Origin: a virus
Reading direction: 5' to 3' (one strand)
Length of the DNA stretch: 34,398 nucleotides
Virus record (IMG/VR): IMGVR_UViG_3300045135_003095
Location: 1 to 34,398 of that record
The notes beneath the pieces are model-generated. The model was not told the origin of the DNA. It was given only the letters and a program-made list of their open reading frames with translations, and did not search any database. Position 1 is the first letter of the stretch. Each line of letters starts with the position of its first letter. Of this stretch, positions 17,408-25,576 are shown piece by piece. The translations under genes and the position numbers were made by a program.

Positions 17408-18667
17408 TCAGAACGTCCCACCATCAAGCGCAACACCGGTGATCGAGCCACCTGTGATCGCCACATTGCTGGCGGCCTGCGTCGCCATCGTGCCAAGCCC
17501 AAGATTGCTCCGCGCGGTTCCCACATTGGTGAGATCGGCGAGGTTCGAAGCCTTCGCCAGTTTATCTGCAAGACCATTGGTCACCGTGCTGGCAAAGTTT
17601 GGATCATCGCCAAGTGCCGCCGCCAGCTCGTTCAAAGTGTCGAGCGCCCCCGGTGCGGCATCGATCAGCGCCGCAATCGCTGCTGAGACAAAAGCCGTGG
17701 TGGCAATCTGCGTGGTATTGGTGCCCGCAGATGCCGTCGGAGCCGCGGGCGTGCCCGTAAAGGTTGGCGAGGATTTTGGCGCCTTGGCATCAAGCGCCCC
17801 CTGCAGACCCGTCACATCCCCGATTGCATGACTATGCGCAGACGGTGCAAAGGTGCTCGGCTTGCCGGTGATCCCGGCCCAGGCCACGGAATCTGCCACC
17901 TCGGCCGCATCCACCTTGCCGTCATTGTCACTGTCATAGGTCGACTTCGCCATATCCCCAGCCCCGAAGCTGGAGATTGCCGATTGCACAAAGGCCGTGG
18001 TGGCGAGCTGCGTAGTGTTGGTGCCCCCCGCTGCCGTCGGCGCGGTCGGCGTCCCGGTCAGAGACGGCGAGGTCAGAGGTGCCTTGCCATTCAACGTGGT
18101 TTGGAGATTGGCAATATCCGAGATAGCATGGCCATGAGATGCAGCCGCAAAAGCGGTGCTACTCGCTAAAGCTGCCGTCCCCAACCCAAGCGACGTGCGC
18201 TGCGCGGCTGCATCCACCGCCTTCAACAGTGCGCGCCCCGCCAGAGTGCTGTCGCTGATATCGGCGGCGGTGTGCTCATGGCTCGCCGCCGCCTTGCCAT
18301 CCAGCGCCGTCTGCAGCCCCGTCACATCCCCTATCGCATGGCTGTGGCTGGTGTTCGCCTTGCCGCCCAGAAGCGTATCAAGCTGCGACTTGCGCACCAG
18401 ATCCGTCGAAGAACTGGCATCCTGCGAGGACTTCGGCACCGTGGAGAATGTCTTTGCACCGGCAATGGTCTGCGTGCCGGTCTTCGCCATAAAGGCGCCC
18501 GTGCCCGCCACAGCCACAATGGAGGTGGCATTGCCCGCCCCATCGTCGCCCTTGCCGATATAGAGCGTGTCGTCGACCTCGTTATGGGCGACCTCGCCCG
18601 ATTTGAGCGCCGCCGGCGCGCCGGCATTGCCGGACACCCGGCGTTTAAACTGAATCGTATTGGCCAT
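17408..18667 (-). CDS. Long tail-fibre protein with HSHAIGDVTGLQ repeats
   Basis: A 419-residue fibre protein. The N terminus (IQFKRRVSGNAGAP, then LKSGEVAHNEVDDTLYIG) is the same attachment module as in the next fibre. The shaft holds repeated units of SHSHAIGDVTGLQ/ALDGKA type and two copies of a SPTFTGTPAAPTASAGTNTTQIATTAFV unit, written here only in part: near residues 199-227 (TGTPTAPTAAGGTNTTQLAT) and in the second half (TGTPAAPTASAGTNTTQIAT). A DSDNDGKVDAAE loop could bind calcium. Histidine pairs in the repeats may bind metal in the trimer. There is no obvious receptor-binding head, and the C terminus is short. Confidence 0.8.
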   Translation of the reverse strand: MANTIQFKRRVSGNAGAPAALKSGEVAHNEVDDTLYIGKGDDGAGNATSIVAVAGTGAFMAKTGTQTIAGAKTFSTVPKSSQDASSSTDLVRKSQLDTLLGGKANTSHSHAIGDVTGLQTALDGKAAASHEHTAADISDSTLAGRALLKAVDAAAQRTSLGLGTAALASSTAFAAASHGHAISDIANLQTTLNGKAPLTSPSLTGTPTAPTAAGGTNTTQLATTAFVQSAISSFGAGDMAKSTYDSDNDGKVDAAEVADSVAWAGITGKPSTFAPSAHSHAIGDVTGLQGALDAKAPKSSPTFTGTPAAPTASAGTNTTQIATTAFVSAAIAALIDAAPGALDTLNELAAALGDDPNFASTVTNGLADKLAKASNLADLTNVGTARSNLGLGTMATQAASNVAITGGSITGVALDGGTF

Positions 18668-18873
18668 TAGAAGAACCCTCCGTTAATGGACGCATCTGTT
18701 GGTAAAATCGTGACGCCAGGATCTCCCTGGTCGCCCTTATCCCCTTGCGGCCCGACCGCCCCCTGCGGTCCAGGCTGCCCACCAAGACGGATCCGCACCG
18801 GGCCGTCTTGCACCGAGACTTTGATGGGCCCTGTGACGGCAATCGGGGAGGTTTGATCGCGCAGCGTGGTCAT
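18667..18873 (-). CDS. Small collagen-like fibre protein
   Basis: A 68-residue protein with about seven Gly-X-Y triplets at residues 32-53 (GQPGPQGAVGPQGDKGDQG, then DPG). Collagen-like segments form rigid trimers in phage fibres. It overlaps the upstream 115-aa gene by 4 nt and ends where the 419-aa fibre starts, so it is probably a fibre connector. Confidence 0.65.
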   Translation of the reverse strand: MTTLRDQTSPIAVTGPIKVSVQDGPVRIRLGGQPGPQGAVGPQGDKGDQGDPGVTILPTDASINGGFF

Positions 18874-19217
18874 GAGAGCCCCCGGGTCACCGGCAGCATG
18901 ACGGGAATTTCCAATGCAAAGCCTAAATGCAGATCTGGATCGAGATCCGTGCGCACCACGTCAACCACCACGGAGCCCACAGACAAAGCAGCGGTCTCAG
19001 TGGCTGTTATGGTCAGATCGAGCTCTTGGTCTGAGATCCGCACAAAGCTCCCTGCCTCCGTGCTGAGCGTGATAAGCACTTGATCCGCGACGACCTTGGC
19101 TCGAACCTGCCCCACAAAGACCGCGCCTTGCGGAAACAGCGCCCCCTCCGCCTCGAGCCGCAGCTTATAGGCATAGCCGACCATGATCGCCGGCCCTTGG
19201 TAGATTTCTGTCGTCAT
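18870..19217 (-). CDS. Unknown beta-rich tail protein
   Basis: A 115-residue beta-rich protein of unknown family. Features include the stretch FVGQVRAKVVADQVLITLS, then LDLTITATETAAL and FALEIPVMLPVTRG. This pattern of alternating strands recalls small N-terminal domains of baseplate or fibre proteins. I chose the ATG at 19217. A start three codons earlier is possible. It lies between the spanin genes and the collagen-like gene. Confidence 0.5.
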   Translation of the reverse strand: MTTEIYQGPAIMVGYAYKLRLEAEGALFPQGAVFVGQVRAKVVADQVLITLSTEAGSFVRISDQELDLTITATETAALSVGSVVVDVVRTDLDPDLHLGFALEIPVMLPVTRGLS

Positions 19218-19405
19218 GGCTGCCACCCGCAGAGTTTTTGCCCGATTTCGTTATGCGTCAGGATCTGGCGCTGCGTGTCTGGCGTCAGGATATCGGCACG
19301 CGATGGCCGAATAGGCTCGGCCCAATCACACTCCGCCGTTATGCTCATCCCGCATCCAGCGAGAGAGACGGCGAGACACGCCAGCATCACTCTCCACATC
19401 CACAT
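19214..19405 (-). CDS. Rz1-like outer-membrane spanin lipoprotein
   Basis: A 63-residue lipoprotein precursor with a short hydrophobic signal and lipobox LAGC (cysteine at residue 18), followed by a small periplasmic domain. It starts inside the Rz-like gene in another frame and overlaps it by 80 bp, the hallmark of Rz/Rz1 pairs. It should pair with the inner-membrane spanin to fuse the inner and outer membranes at lysis. Start M1 or M3 is possible. Confidence 0.8.
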   Translation of the reverse strand: MWMWRVMLACLAVSLAGCGMSITAECDWAEPIRPSRADILTPDTQRQILTHNEIGQKLCGWQP

Positions 19406-19601
19406 TGCGCCGCACCTCCGCTGCTTTCTTCAACACCCGCACCCGCGCCTCGGCGCGTTTCACCGCAAACCGCGCGATCCCCGCCGCGCGGCCGTGGCGC
19501 CAGATCACGATCACCGCCACCAAGACCGCGAGGACAATCGAGCCGACATACATCACGCGCCGCTGGATCCCGCCAAAGGTCATCCCGAACAGGCTCATCA
19601 C
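19326..19601 (-). CDS. Rz-like inner-membrane spanin
   Basis: A 91-residue protein with an N-terminal membrane anchor (VMYVGSIVLAVLVAVIVIW) followed by a charged helical segment (FAVKRAEARVRVLKKAAEV) that can form a coiled coil in the periplasm. It overlaps the endolysin stop by 4 nt and carries the Rz1-like gene in another frame. The organisation endolysin, Rz, Rz1 is that of lambdoid lysis cassettes. Confidence 0.78.
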   Translation of the reverse strand: MMSLFGMTFGGIQRRVMYVGSIVLAVLVAVIVIWRHGRAAGIARFAVKRAEARVRVLKKAAEVRRNVDVESDAGVSRRLSRWMRDEHNGGV

Positions 19602-20242
19602 CCGAGGCCTGCCAGGATCTTGCGGATCCGCTCACGCGCAATCCACATGGCCAAGACCAGCACCAGCCCCGCCACGCCAAGCGCCACGATCTGCGCTCTG
19701 CCCTCCAGAGAGCGCAGCGCCTCGAATGCCGCCGCCACGCCCGTCGCGGCCTGCACACCCGCCGCGCGCACCGTGGTGCTTTCGGTCACGCCAGCCCGCC
19801 GCTTGGGCATCGCATCTGGCTCAACAGCGCGCCGCACCGCAACCACGCGTGCTTTTGGGTAGGCGGAGATATTCACCTGATCGCCCTGATTACCGCCAAG
19901 GAGGTAAATATTGCTGCCGGCCGCGCCCTCATAGAAGGCCACATGGCCCTGCCAAGGCTGGCCACGCGACAGGATCACAACATCACCGCGCTGTGCTTCC
20001 TCAAGCGGCACCGAACGGCCCCAGCTCTCATAGCTGCGTGCCAAAAGGGATCCTGTGCCCTGCACCCCAGAGCGCGCCAGCACCGCCCCGACAAAGGCCG
20101 CGCACCACGGCACCTCATCGCGCGTCTGCGGCACGCCCGCTTCACGGTAATAGGCCAGAACTCGAGGATTATCCCCCTTGGCCCATTCCCAAACGCCCTC
20201 ATCCGATTTCGCGGTCTCATAGATCAGATCACCGATCCGCAT
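19598..20242 (-). CDS. Endolysin (TIGR02594/CHAP-like) with C-terminal membrane anchor
   Basis: A 214-residue lysin. Residues about 40-110 hold VPWCAAFVGAVLARSG, then LARSYESWG, then RGDVVILSRG and HVAFYEG. This is the catalytic Cys...His order of the TIGR02594 family of putative cell-wall amidases (NlpC/P60-like). Residues about 185-205 (QIVALGVAGLVLVLAMWIA) form one C-terminal transmembrane helix, unusual for a soluble endolysin. I chose the ATG at 20242, five nt after AGGAGG. A TTG at 20257 lies upstream without such a site. A terminator-like hairpin precedes the gene. Confidence 0.82.
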   Translation of the reverse strand: MRIGDLIYETAKSDEGVWEWAKGDNPRVLAYYREAGVPQTRDEVPWCAAFVGAVLARSGVQGTGSLLARSYESWGRSVPLEEAQRGDVVILSRGQPWQGHVAFYEGAAGSNIYLLGGNQGDQVNISAYPKARVVAVRRAVEPDAMPKRRAGVTESTTVRAAGVQAATGVAAAFEALRSLEGRAQIVALGVAGLVLVLAMWIARERIRKILAGLG

Positions 20243-20257
20243 GGCTGCCTCCTGCAA

Positions 20258-20284
20258 ATAAAAAAGCCGCCCTAAAGGACGGCT
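20258..20284 (-). terminator. Intrinsic terminator-like hairpin before the endolysin
   Basis: On the minus strand AGCCGTCC-TTTA-GGGCGGCT is followed by a run of six T. The stem is 8 bp with one G-T pair. It lies 16 bp upstream of the endolysin ATG, so it would uncouple lysis genes from the tail operon unless antiterminated. Confidence 0.7.
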
Positions 20285-20310
20285 GTTCAGTCAATATTTT
20301 CTAAGTGTGG

Positions 20311-20324
20311 GACCCATATGGGTC
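20311..20324. repeat. 14-bp perfect palindrome
   Basis: GACCCATATGGGTC is a perfect palindrome overlapping the stop codon of the 85-aa gene. It might be an operator or a cruciform-forming site for a lysis promoter. No protein is known to bind it. Confidence 0.35.
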
Positions 20325-20580
20325 AGGCTGAGCGCGCAAGCTCCGTATTGGCAGCCGGCTCTCTATTGGCAGCCGCTTGAGCCTGCACAATCCAGTCATC
20401 GACGGCCGTTTCCACAGACGGGCCAATCCCCACCAAGCCAGCGACCTGGATTTCCACAATGCCGGAAGCGACCTCTGGATCATACCAAACACCGCCTTCA
20501 GTCAGCACCACGGTTTTGATGGTTTGCACAGGGTCAGCCCCCTGCTTTAGCTCTGATAAAATATCCCCAATATCGCTCAT
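20323..20580 (-). CDS. Small unknown phage protein
   Basis: An 85-residue soluble protein (MSDIGDILSELKQGADP at the start), rich in V, E and A, with no recognised domain. It lies between the holin and the lysin, so a lysis or fibre-assembly role is possible. There are 84 bp without a gene between it and the holin. Confidence 0.45.
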   Translation of the reverse strand: MSDIGDILSELKQGADPVQTIKTVVLTEGGVWYDPEVASGIVEIQVAGLVGIGPSVETAVDDWIVQAQAAANREPAANTELARSA

Positions 20581-20664
20581 AAGGCCAACTCCTCCGCATC
20601 AATGACTTACCGCTCAAATGGCAACACCCAGGGGGCACATCAAGGGCAGATCAGCATTCGGGGC

Positions 20665-21015
20665 TTATTTTTTCCGCCCAAGCCAGGTGCTGAGTAAAGC
20701 TTCAGCGCCGCGCGGCCCCAAATAGGCCAGCGTGGCGACAAACCCGGTCGAGACAGGCTGCGTCAGTCCGATGTAACTCGCCGCCGCCTCTCCAATCAGC
20801 GCCATGCCCACCGCCACCGGGATCTCCCACAAAAGCTCCTTGCCGAAGAATTTGCGCTTGCCCAGTTTCACCTCGCCCGAGTGATACATCAGACGCCCCG
20901 TAAACGCCCCGATCAACGTGGTCACCGCCCCGCCAAACAACCGGTCGATCATTTCGATAAAGCTAGGGTCTTGCATCTGCTTAGCCTTGTCTTCGCGTTT
21001 AGTAGGACCCGCCAT
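20665..21015 (-). CDS. Holin-like membrane protein (LydA/holin III type)
   Basis: A 116-residue protein with a charged N terminus and about three hydrophobic segments (near MIDRLFGGAVTTLIGAFTG, IPVAVGMALIGEAAASYIG and VSTGFVATLAYLGPRG). The pattern and the genomic position beside the endolysin fit LydA-like phage holins. I chose the ATG at 21015, about nine nt after GGAGG. A longer start at 21048 lies deep inside the 76-aa gene. It overlaps that gene by 17 nt. Confidence 0.7.
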   Translation of the reverse strand: MAGPTKREDKAKQMQDPSFIEMIDRLFGGAVTTLIGAFTGRLMYHSGEVKLGKRKFFGKELLWEIPVAVGMALIGEAAASYIGLTQPVSTGFVATLAYLGPRGAEALLSTWLGRKK

Positions 21016-21229
21016 CGAGGAATTCCTCCCAAGCGTCATCCGTCGCATTGCGGAGTTTCAGGATGGGAGACGTCCCGCTGGTATCAAGCCACAGCATCCC
21101 CGGCTGGGTGGCCGTGGGCGCCGTCGCCCCGGCATTGGAGGATTGCAGCGCCGCCAAAACCTCGTTGATGCGCTGGCGCACCGCGAGACCTGCGTCATTG
21201 GCAATCACAAAACTCAACGTCTGGGACAT
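20999..21229 (-). CDS. Small tail-associated protein
   Basis: A 76-residue protein with the stretch TATQPGMLWLDTSGTSP, then LKLRNATDDAWEEFL, a compact module often found in phage fibres and as a separate small gene after the tail tip protein. Its ATG overlaps the TAA of the open frame that follows gpJ (TAATG), suggesting coupling. Confidence 0.6.
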   Translation of the reverse strand: MSQTLSFVIANDAGLAVRQRINEVLAALQSSNAGATAPTATQPGMLWLDTSGTSPILKLRNATDDAWEEFLDGGSY

Positions 21230-21231
21230 TA

Positions 21232-21441
21232 GAGGGGTCTCCGATCTACTGAACTAAAATCATGGCAGGGGGCGCGTTCGAGACGCAGTCGAGAGGCAGC
21301 GTTTCCTGCCACATTATGATCGGAGGCACCTAAACTGTTTCTCACATTTATAGCCGGCACGCGGGTCTCCGAGGCTTTTCTACATAAAAGCGTTGTGCGC
21401 GTTTTGGGCCGCGATCCTGCGTCAAGGGCGGCCCAAAACGC
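21232..21441 (-). other. 70-codon open frame between gpJ stop and next gene
   Basis: This apparent gap is open in the gpJ reading frame: after the gpJ TAG, 70 sense codons follow and end at TAA (21231-21229), which overlaps the next ATG. The last 38 codons could start at a GTG. It also carries a strong hairpin right after the TAG. It may be a readthrough extension, a small gene, or simply a leader with chance openness in GC-rich DNA. Confidence 0.35.
21399..21441. repeat. 14-bp perfect inverted repeat directly after gpJ stop
   Basis: GCGTTTTGGGCCGC and its exact complement GCGGCCCAAAACGC enclose a 15-nt loop. In the minus-strand RNA the stem starts immediately after the gpJ TAG. No T-run follows, so it is not a classical intrinsic terminator. 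It might limit RNA decay or pause ribosomes. Confidence 0.65.
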
Positions 21442-24006
21442 CTATGCTACCTCATCTGCGTGTATCCGGAGGCGCGACACCACCGGCGTAAAGGCTGCGT
21501 CCGACGTGCGCAGCCATGCCCGCGCCTCAATCGCGCGCGCCTCAATCTCGTGATTGTCGACCCGGCTCCACTCGGACCAGACAGGAGACGCGGTCGGATC
21601 ATCATCGCTCTCGCGGACCTCAACCACCACATCCGTTTCAGCCCCATCCGTGCCGTCAAAATCCGCCCATGTGTCGATCGGCTCCATGCGGGCGTCGATC
21701 TCATCAAGCAAGGCCAAGACCGCCACCCGGATCTCACTGCGCAGCCGGATCCGACGCACCGCGCCAAAATCCATCCCCGCCCCGAAGCCATAAAGCCCCT
21801 CGGTTTGCACCACATAGGGCACGCCATCCCCGTCAACCGCCGTCGCCATACGCAGGGTTGATCCTTCGACCACCAGATCCGTCTTGGTGCCAGGGAAGGT
21901 GCCATCGGCCTGCAAGCTCTCCACAGAGGCAAAGGCCAGAGCCTGCGCCCCCTTGGTGGAGACCGCCGTCACCGGACCAAGCCGCCCGCCGCTGTCCTCG
22001 GCGCGGATCAGATAGGTGCCGGGTTTGAGCGGCACCACCGCAATCGCCTCAGAGCCAGCCACCCGGTCCATCGAATAGCTATTGGCCCAAGTCGCCGGCA
22101 CCTCGCCGCTGTGGCGAATGACAATGTTCCCTGCCACCCGCACATCCGGATCCGAGGCCCGCGTCCATTTGAGGATCGCCAAGCCCCCGGCCGTCTGCAG
22201 CGTCACATTCTCAAGCGCGACCGGCGGGGCGGTCAGGCCAAGGATCTCCGCCTCGCGCGAGCGCCACTCAGATGAGACCCCAAGCGCCGACACCGCCTTA
22301 ACGCGGATCTCCCAAAGACCGGGGCTGGCGTCCCGGATCTCCAATGTGGTCCCGCTCTGGCGGCCATAGTCCATCCAAGCCCCGCCATCGCGGCGCGCCT
22401 CGATCTGGTAACTTTCCACAAATGTCGAGGGCGCCGCGGCCCAGATCGCGGTGATTAAGACCTTCGCGCCCCCGCCATCGCGGGTGATATAAAGCGCCTC
22501 CGAGATCTCCGGCACGCCCGGAGCCGAGGTGCGGAAGGCCGACGGCAGCGTGGTGCGCGGCGCGGCTGCGTAAATCTGCTCCTCGGACGCGTCCCAATCA
22601 TAGACCAGCGGCGAGGTTTCCCGCAGAATGAGCTCCGGCACCAGCATGACGCCCTCGCCTACGGCGCTGAGATCAAGCCGCGACGATTGCACCTCAAAGG
22701 GTTTGTTTGCAAAACCCCAGCGCGCGTAATCCACATTGACCGTATCCCCAGCGGCGGCTTTCCAGGCGCTGAGCTTGCCAGACCATTTGACCACCTGCTG
22801 GCGTCGCGCGCGCTCCAGCTCGATCTTGGCAATGCGCTGTGCCGTCGCCGAGGAGATGGTAAAGGGCAGCGAGATATCCCGCCACACCGGCTCGCCGCCA
22901 TCCTCAGCCACATAAGTATCCGAGGCATAGGCCGGAAAGTCATCCGGCTGCCAATCATTCTCCGGGCTGATAAACTGCCCCCGCACCCCGTTGAAGTTTG
23001 AGGCCCGACTTTGCCGCGTGGTGAGCGCCACACCGCCCTCGCGCACATCCTCCACTCCCAGCGTCACATCCGGCACCCGGTAGGCACCAGCATGGATGCG
23101 CCACGCCCCGCCTTGCCACACGCACCACCCCGCACAGGCCGTCAGCATCGCCTCGACAATGGTCTGCGGCGTTTGATCGAGCGTCACAATCCCATTGCAG
23201 GCATAGCGCGGCTCCGTGCCGCCCGAGGCCAAAGGCACCGCCTCATCGCAGATATTGGCCGCCTCAATCAGGCTCTCCGTCTCGACCCCATCCTCAAGCC
23301 CGATCCCGGCCCCAAGGCCAAACACCGGTTCGGCCATGTAATCAGCCACGCAAAGAGCTGCATTCTCAGAATAGCCTCGCACCCCCGCGCGCGGATCGAG
23401 AATGTCATCCTTGCCCTCCATATCCACCGCAATGCTCGGGATCCCGCCCGGAAAGGCATCTGCGTTATAGGTCAGCCGCAAATGGATTGCCGCGCAGCCG
23501 TCCAAGCGATGCGCGGAGGTCCAATGTTCCGAGACTTGCTCTGCGAGATCCGTGAACGCTGTCTGGTCCGGATGCCCGAGGCGTTTCTCAATCTCCACCT
23601 TGCCGGCCCAGCGATCAAGCGCCGCGCCACTCTCATCCACGGCCATTTCACCATCAAAGTAGACCGCACCAATCGATTTCACCCGGTGCGTGGCCAGCAC
23701 AATCACCAGATGCAGATACTCATTCGCATCACCCGCCTCGTGCAAAAACACGATCGCGCCGCCCTTGCGCACCCGGCCATAGACCATATCCCGCGGCATG
23801 ACCGGCTCGCGCACGCTCACCGTGCGCGGCTGGACCCCGACCGTCGGTGTCGGCATCAAGGCCTGCGCGGCCGCCGACAGGAGCATCGAGGCCCCGAACT
23901 GCGCGGCAAATCCAATGAGACCCCCTGCGGTAAAGGCCGCCGCAATCCCCCCGGCCGCGACCGCTGCACCCCCAAGCGCAACAGCCCCCATCACAACAGG
24001 TGGCAT
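21442..24006 (-). CDS. Tail tip / host-specificity protein (lambda gpJ-like)
   Basis: An 854-residue protein at the gpJ position after a peptidase-like tail gene. Residues 1-50 are hydrophobic and Ala/Gly-rich, as in gpI/gpJ-type proteins of this phage group. The following segment (VSVREPVMPRDMVYGRVR, then HLVIVLATHRVKSIGAVYFDG) is typical of tip-attachment protein J. Fibronectin-III-like repeats follow at about 495-680 (PGVPEISEALYITRD, then WEIRVKAVSALGVSSEW). This protein forms the hub of the tail tip and contacts the host receptor directly or through fibres. It lies 3 nt after the stop of the upstream gene. Confidence 0.88.
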   Translation of the reverse strand: MPPVVMGAVALGGAAVAAGGIAAAFTAGGLIGFAAQFGASMLLSAAAQALMPTPTVGVQPRTVSVREPVMPRDMVYGRVRKGGAIVFLHEAGDANEYLHLVIVLATHRVKSIGAVYFDGEMAVDESGAALDRWAGKVEIEKRLGHPDQTAFTDLAEQVSEHWTSAHRLDGCAAIHLRLTYNADAFPGGIPSIAVDMEGKDDILDPRAGVRGYSENAALCVADYMAEPVFGLGAGIGLEDGVETESLIEAANICDEAVPLASGGTEPRYACNGIVTLDQTPQTIVEAMLTACAGWCVWQGGAWRIHAGAYRVPDVTLGVEDVREGGVALTTRQSRASNFNGVRGQFISPENDWQPDDFPAYASDTYVAEDGGEPVWRDISLPFTISSATAQRIAKIELERARRQQVVKWSGKLSAWKAAAGDTVNVDYARWGFANKPFEVQSSRLDLSAVGEGVMLVPELILRETSPLVYDWDASEEQIYAAAPRTTLPSAFRTSAPGVPEISEALYITRDGGGAKVLITAIWAAAPSTFVESYQIEARRDGGAWMDYGRQSGTTLEIRDASPGLWEIRVKAVSALGVSSEWRSREAEILGLTAPPVALENVTLQTAGGLAILKWTRASDPDVRVAGNIVIRHSGEVPATWANSYSMDRVAGSEAIAVVPLKPGTYLIRAEDSGGRLGPVTAVSTKGAQALAFASVESLQADGTFPGTKTDLVVEGSTLRMATAVDGDGVPYVVQTEGLYGFGAGMDFGAVRRIRLRSEIRVAVLALLDEIDARMEPIDTWADFDGTDGAETDVVVEVRESDDDPTASPVWSEWSRVDNHEIEARAIEARAWLRTSDAAFTPVVSRLRIHADEVA

Positions 24007-24009
24007 AGA

Positions 24010-24414
24010 TCAGACCCTCCAGGCCAAAGAACAGGATGAGAGAGGTAAGAACCCCAATCCATCGGGTGTCACAAAGGCCGCGCGCGCCCCGGCGCAGACA
24101 CCAAAGGCCGGATCCTCCCCGCCCAAAACAAGATCCCCACGCTGGGCCAAGAGAGGCGTGGCCAGAGGATCCCCCAAGAGATCGCGGCCCATTGCCTCGA
24201 GATCTTGCCAGCCGAGCCTGCGCATGATGCGCCGCGCCCCAAGCGGCGTCGTGTATCGGCCCCGCCAAAGAGCCGCCACATCCTCGCCCCCCGTCAGATC
24301 TCGGCGCAAATCAAAAGCCCAAGTCGCACAATCATGGCGCCCCCAGACAAACGGCACATCCCGCACCGCCTCAAGCCGCGCCGCCAGGAGCGATCCCCAA
24401 CCACAGACCCTCAT
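24010..24414 (-). CDS. DUF6950-like tail peptidase (NlpC/P60 type, gpK position)
   Basis: A 134-residue protein with FVWGRHDCATWAFDL near the N terminus (catalytic Cys), ARRIMRRLGWQDL in the middle, and RGDLVLGGEDPAFGVCAG later. This fits DUF6950, an NlpC/P60-like tail protein corresponding to lambda gpK. The usual downstream His is not obvious, and a histidine-containing HDC motif leads. It may cut peptidoglycan during DNA injection. I chose the ATG at 24414, which overlaps the upstream stop as ATGA. Confidence 0.72.
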   Translation of the reverse strand: MRVCGWGSLLAARLEAVRDVPFVWGRHDCATWAFDLRRDLTGGEDVAALWRGRYTTPLGARRIMRRLGWQDLEAMGRDLLGDPLATPLLAQRGDLVLGGEDPAFGVCAGARAAFVTPDGLGFLPLSSCSLAWRV

Positions 24415-24983
24415 GCCCGCCCCCAAGTGATCTCTTTGTCCTGGATTGAAGTGACAAACTCAAAGCCAAGATCCCGCGGTCGATCCCCCTGCGCCAGCAC
24501 CTGCTGGCTTTCATGGGTGTAGCGCCATGTGCGCGCCACCCCGAGATCAATCAGGCGGCTTTCATAAGAGATGGTCAGCGTGCAGCTCTCGCCCGCATCC
24601 GCAATCTCCGGCACATCGAGCCGCCCCGTAAAGGCCTGCACCGGATCCGCAATCACCTCACGTGCCTCGGTCAAAAGCCCAAGCCACACCCGGCCCGGTT
24701 TGCCTTGGCGCGCCTCATCAATGGCCAGAGAGATCATGTCGAGCGGCACACCAGAGAGCGACACCGTGGTGCCATTCGCCACCACCTGCTGTGTCTCCTC
24801 AATCGCGCCAAGGCCCAGCAAGCTGCCCGCCCCGGTCCAAATCTGACCATTCCAGACAAGATCGCCAACCCCGGACCAGATCCGTACCCAACCCGACGCA
24901 AACTCTCCCTCAAAGAATAAAACAGGCCGCAGCGTGCCCTGCTCAAGCGCCGCCGCAATCTCTGCCGACATATTCCGTGCCAT
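24411..24983 (-). CDS. Minor tail protein (gpL position)
   Basis: A 190-residue protein with the stretches RPVLFFEGEFASGWVRIWSG, then WNGQIWTGAGSLLGLGAIEE and CTLTISYESRLIDLGV. This domain is typical of distal minor tail proteins in this phage group (DUF2163-like) and lies in the gpL position. It overlaps both neighbours: TGATG with the 197-aa gene and ATGA with the peptidase gene. Confidence 0.72.
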   Translation of the reverse strand: MARNMSAEIAAALEQGTLRPVLFFEGEFASGWVRIWSGVGDLVWNGQIWTGAGSLLGLGAIEETQQVVANGTTVSLSGVPLDMISLAIDEARQGKPGRVWLGLLTEAREVIADPVQAFTGRLDVPEIADAGESCTLTISYESRLIDLGVARTWRYTHESQQVLAQGDRPRDLGFEFVTSIQDKEITWGRA

Positions 24984-25576
24984 CAGAGCGCCTCCCGTGC
25001 CGCCACAGAGAAGCGGAAGCTATCGGCCCGGCTGATCCGCGTCGGCACCGGCTGCGTTAAGCGCAGCGCCACACCCGGCGCGGCCACCTCAACCGGGCTT
25101 AGATCCACAGGAGAGGAGCGCAAGCGCGGCGTAAAGCTCAGCACAGCCTCCCCATTGGCATCGGCCGTCACATCCTCCGTGATCTGATAGAGCCGCATAT
25201 CTTGGCCCGTCCCGAGTGAGATAAAATCCCCCGCCTCAAGCGCCAGCGCATCTGCGTCCCAACCCGAGGTGGTGAGCGTGCCGCCAGACTGACCCGCTCC
25301 AGAGACCGCAATGTCTCTCTGCGACAGATCAGGCCGCGCGGCCGAGGGATCGCGCAGCACAAACCAGCCCCGCACCCCGCCAAGCGCGGTGAAGAAGGCC
25401 GAGAGCCGCCGCCCATCACGGCCCTTGGTCAGTCCCACCTCAAATGTGACCTCCCACCACTCACCGCCCCAATCTTGGATCTGCTGGCTGCCGGTAAACG
25501 GCGAGGTTTGAGCCGTGACCGCCGTCACCAGACGCCGCTCAATCGACCCAATCAATGTCAAAGGAAGCTCACTCAT
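24983..25576 (-). CDS. Distal tail protein (gpM position)
   Basis: A 197-residue protein with the pattern QDWGGEWWEVTFEVGLTKG, then LSAFFTALGGVRGWFVLRDP. This W-GG-W plus short helical repeat pattern is usual for distal tail proteins that follow the tape measure gene. Its ATG overlaps the tape measure stop. It probably forms part of the tail tip. Confidence 0.7.
   Translation of the reverse strand: MSELPLTLIGSIERRLVTAVTAQTSPFTGSQQIQDWGGEWWEVTFEVGLTKGRDGRRLSAFFTALGGVRGWFVLRDPSAARPDLSQRDIAVSGAGQSGGTLTTSGWDADALALEAGDFISLGTGQDMRLYQITEDVTADANGEAVLSFTPRLRSSPVDLSPVEVAAPGVALRLTQPVPTRISRADSFRFSVAAREAL

Noticed and set aside
16602-18667. A diversity-generating retroelement acting on the fibre tips
   Set aside because: No reverse transcriptase, template repeat or accessory protein is visible in the window.
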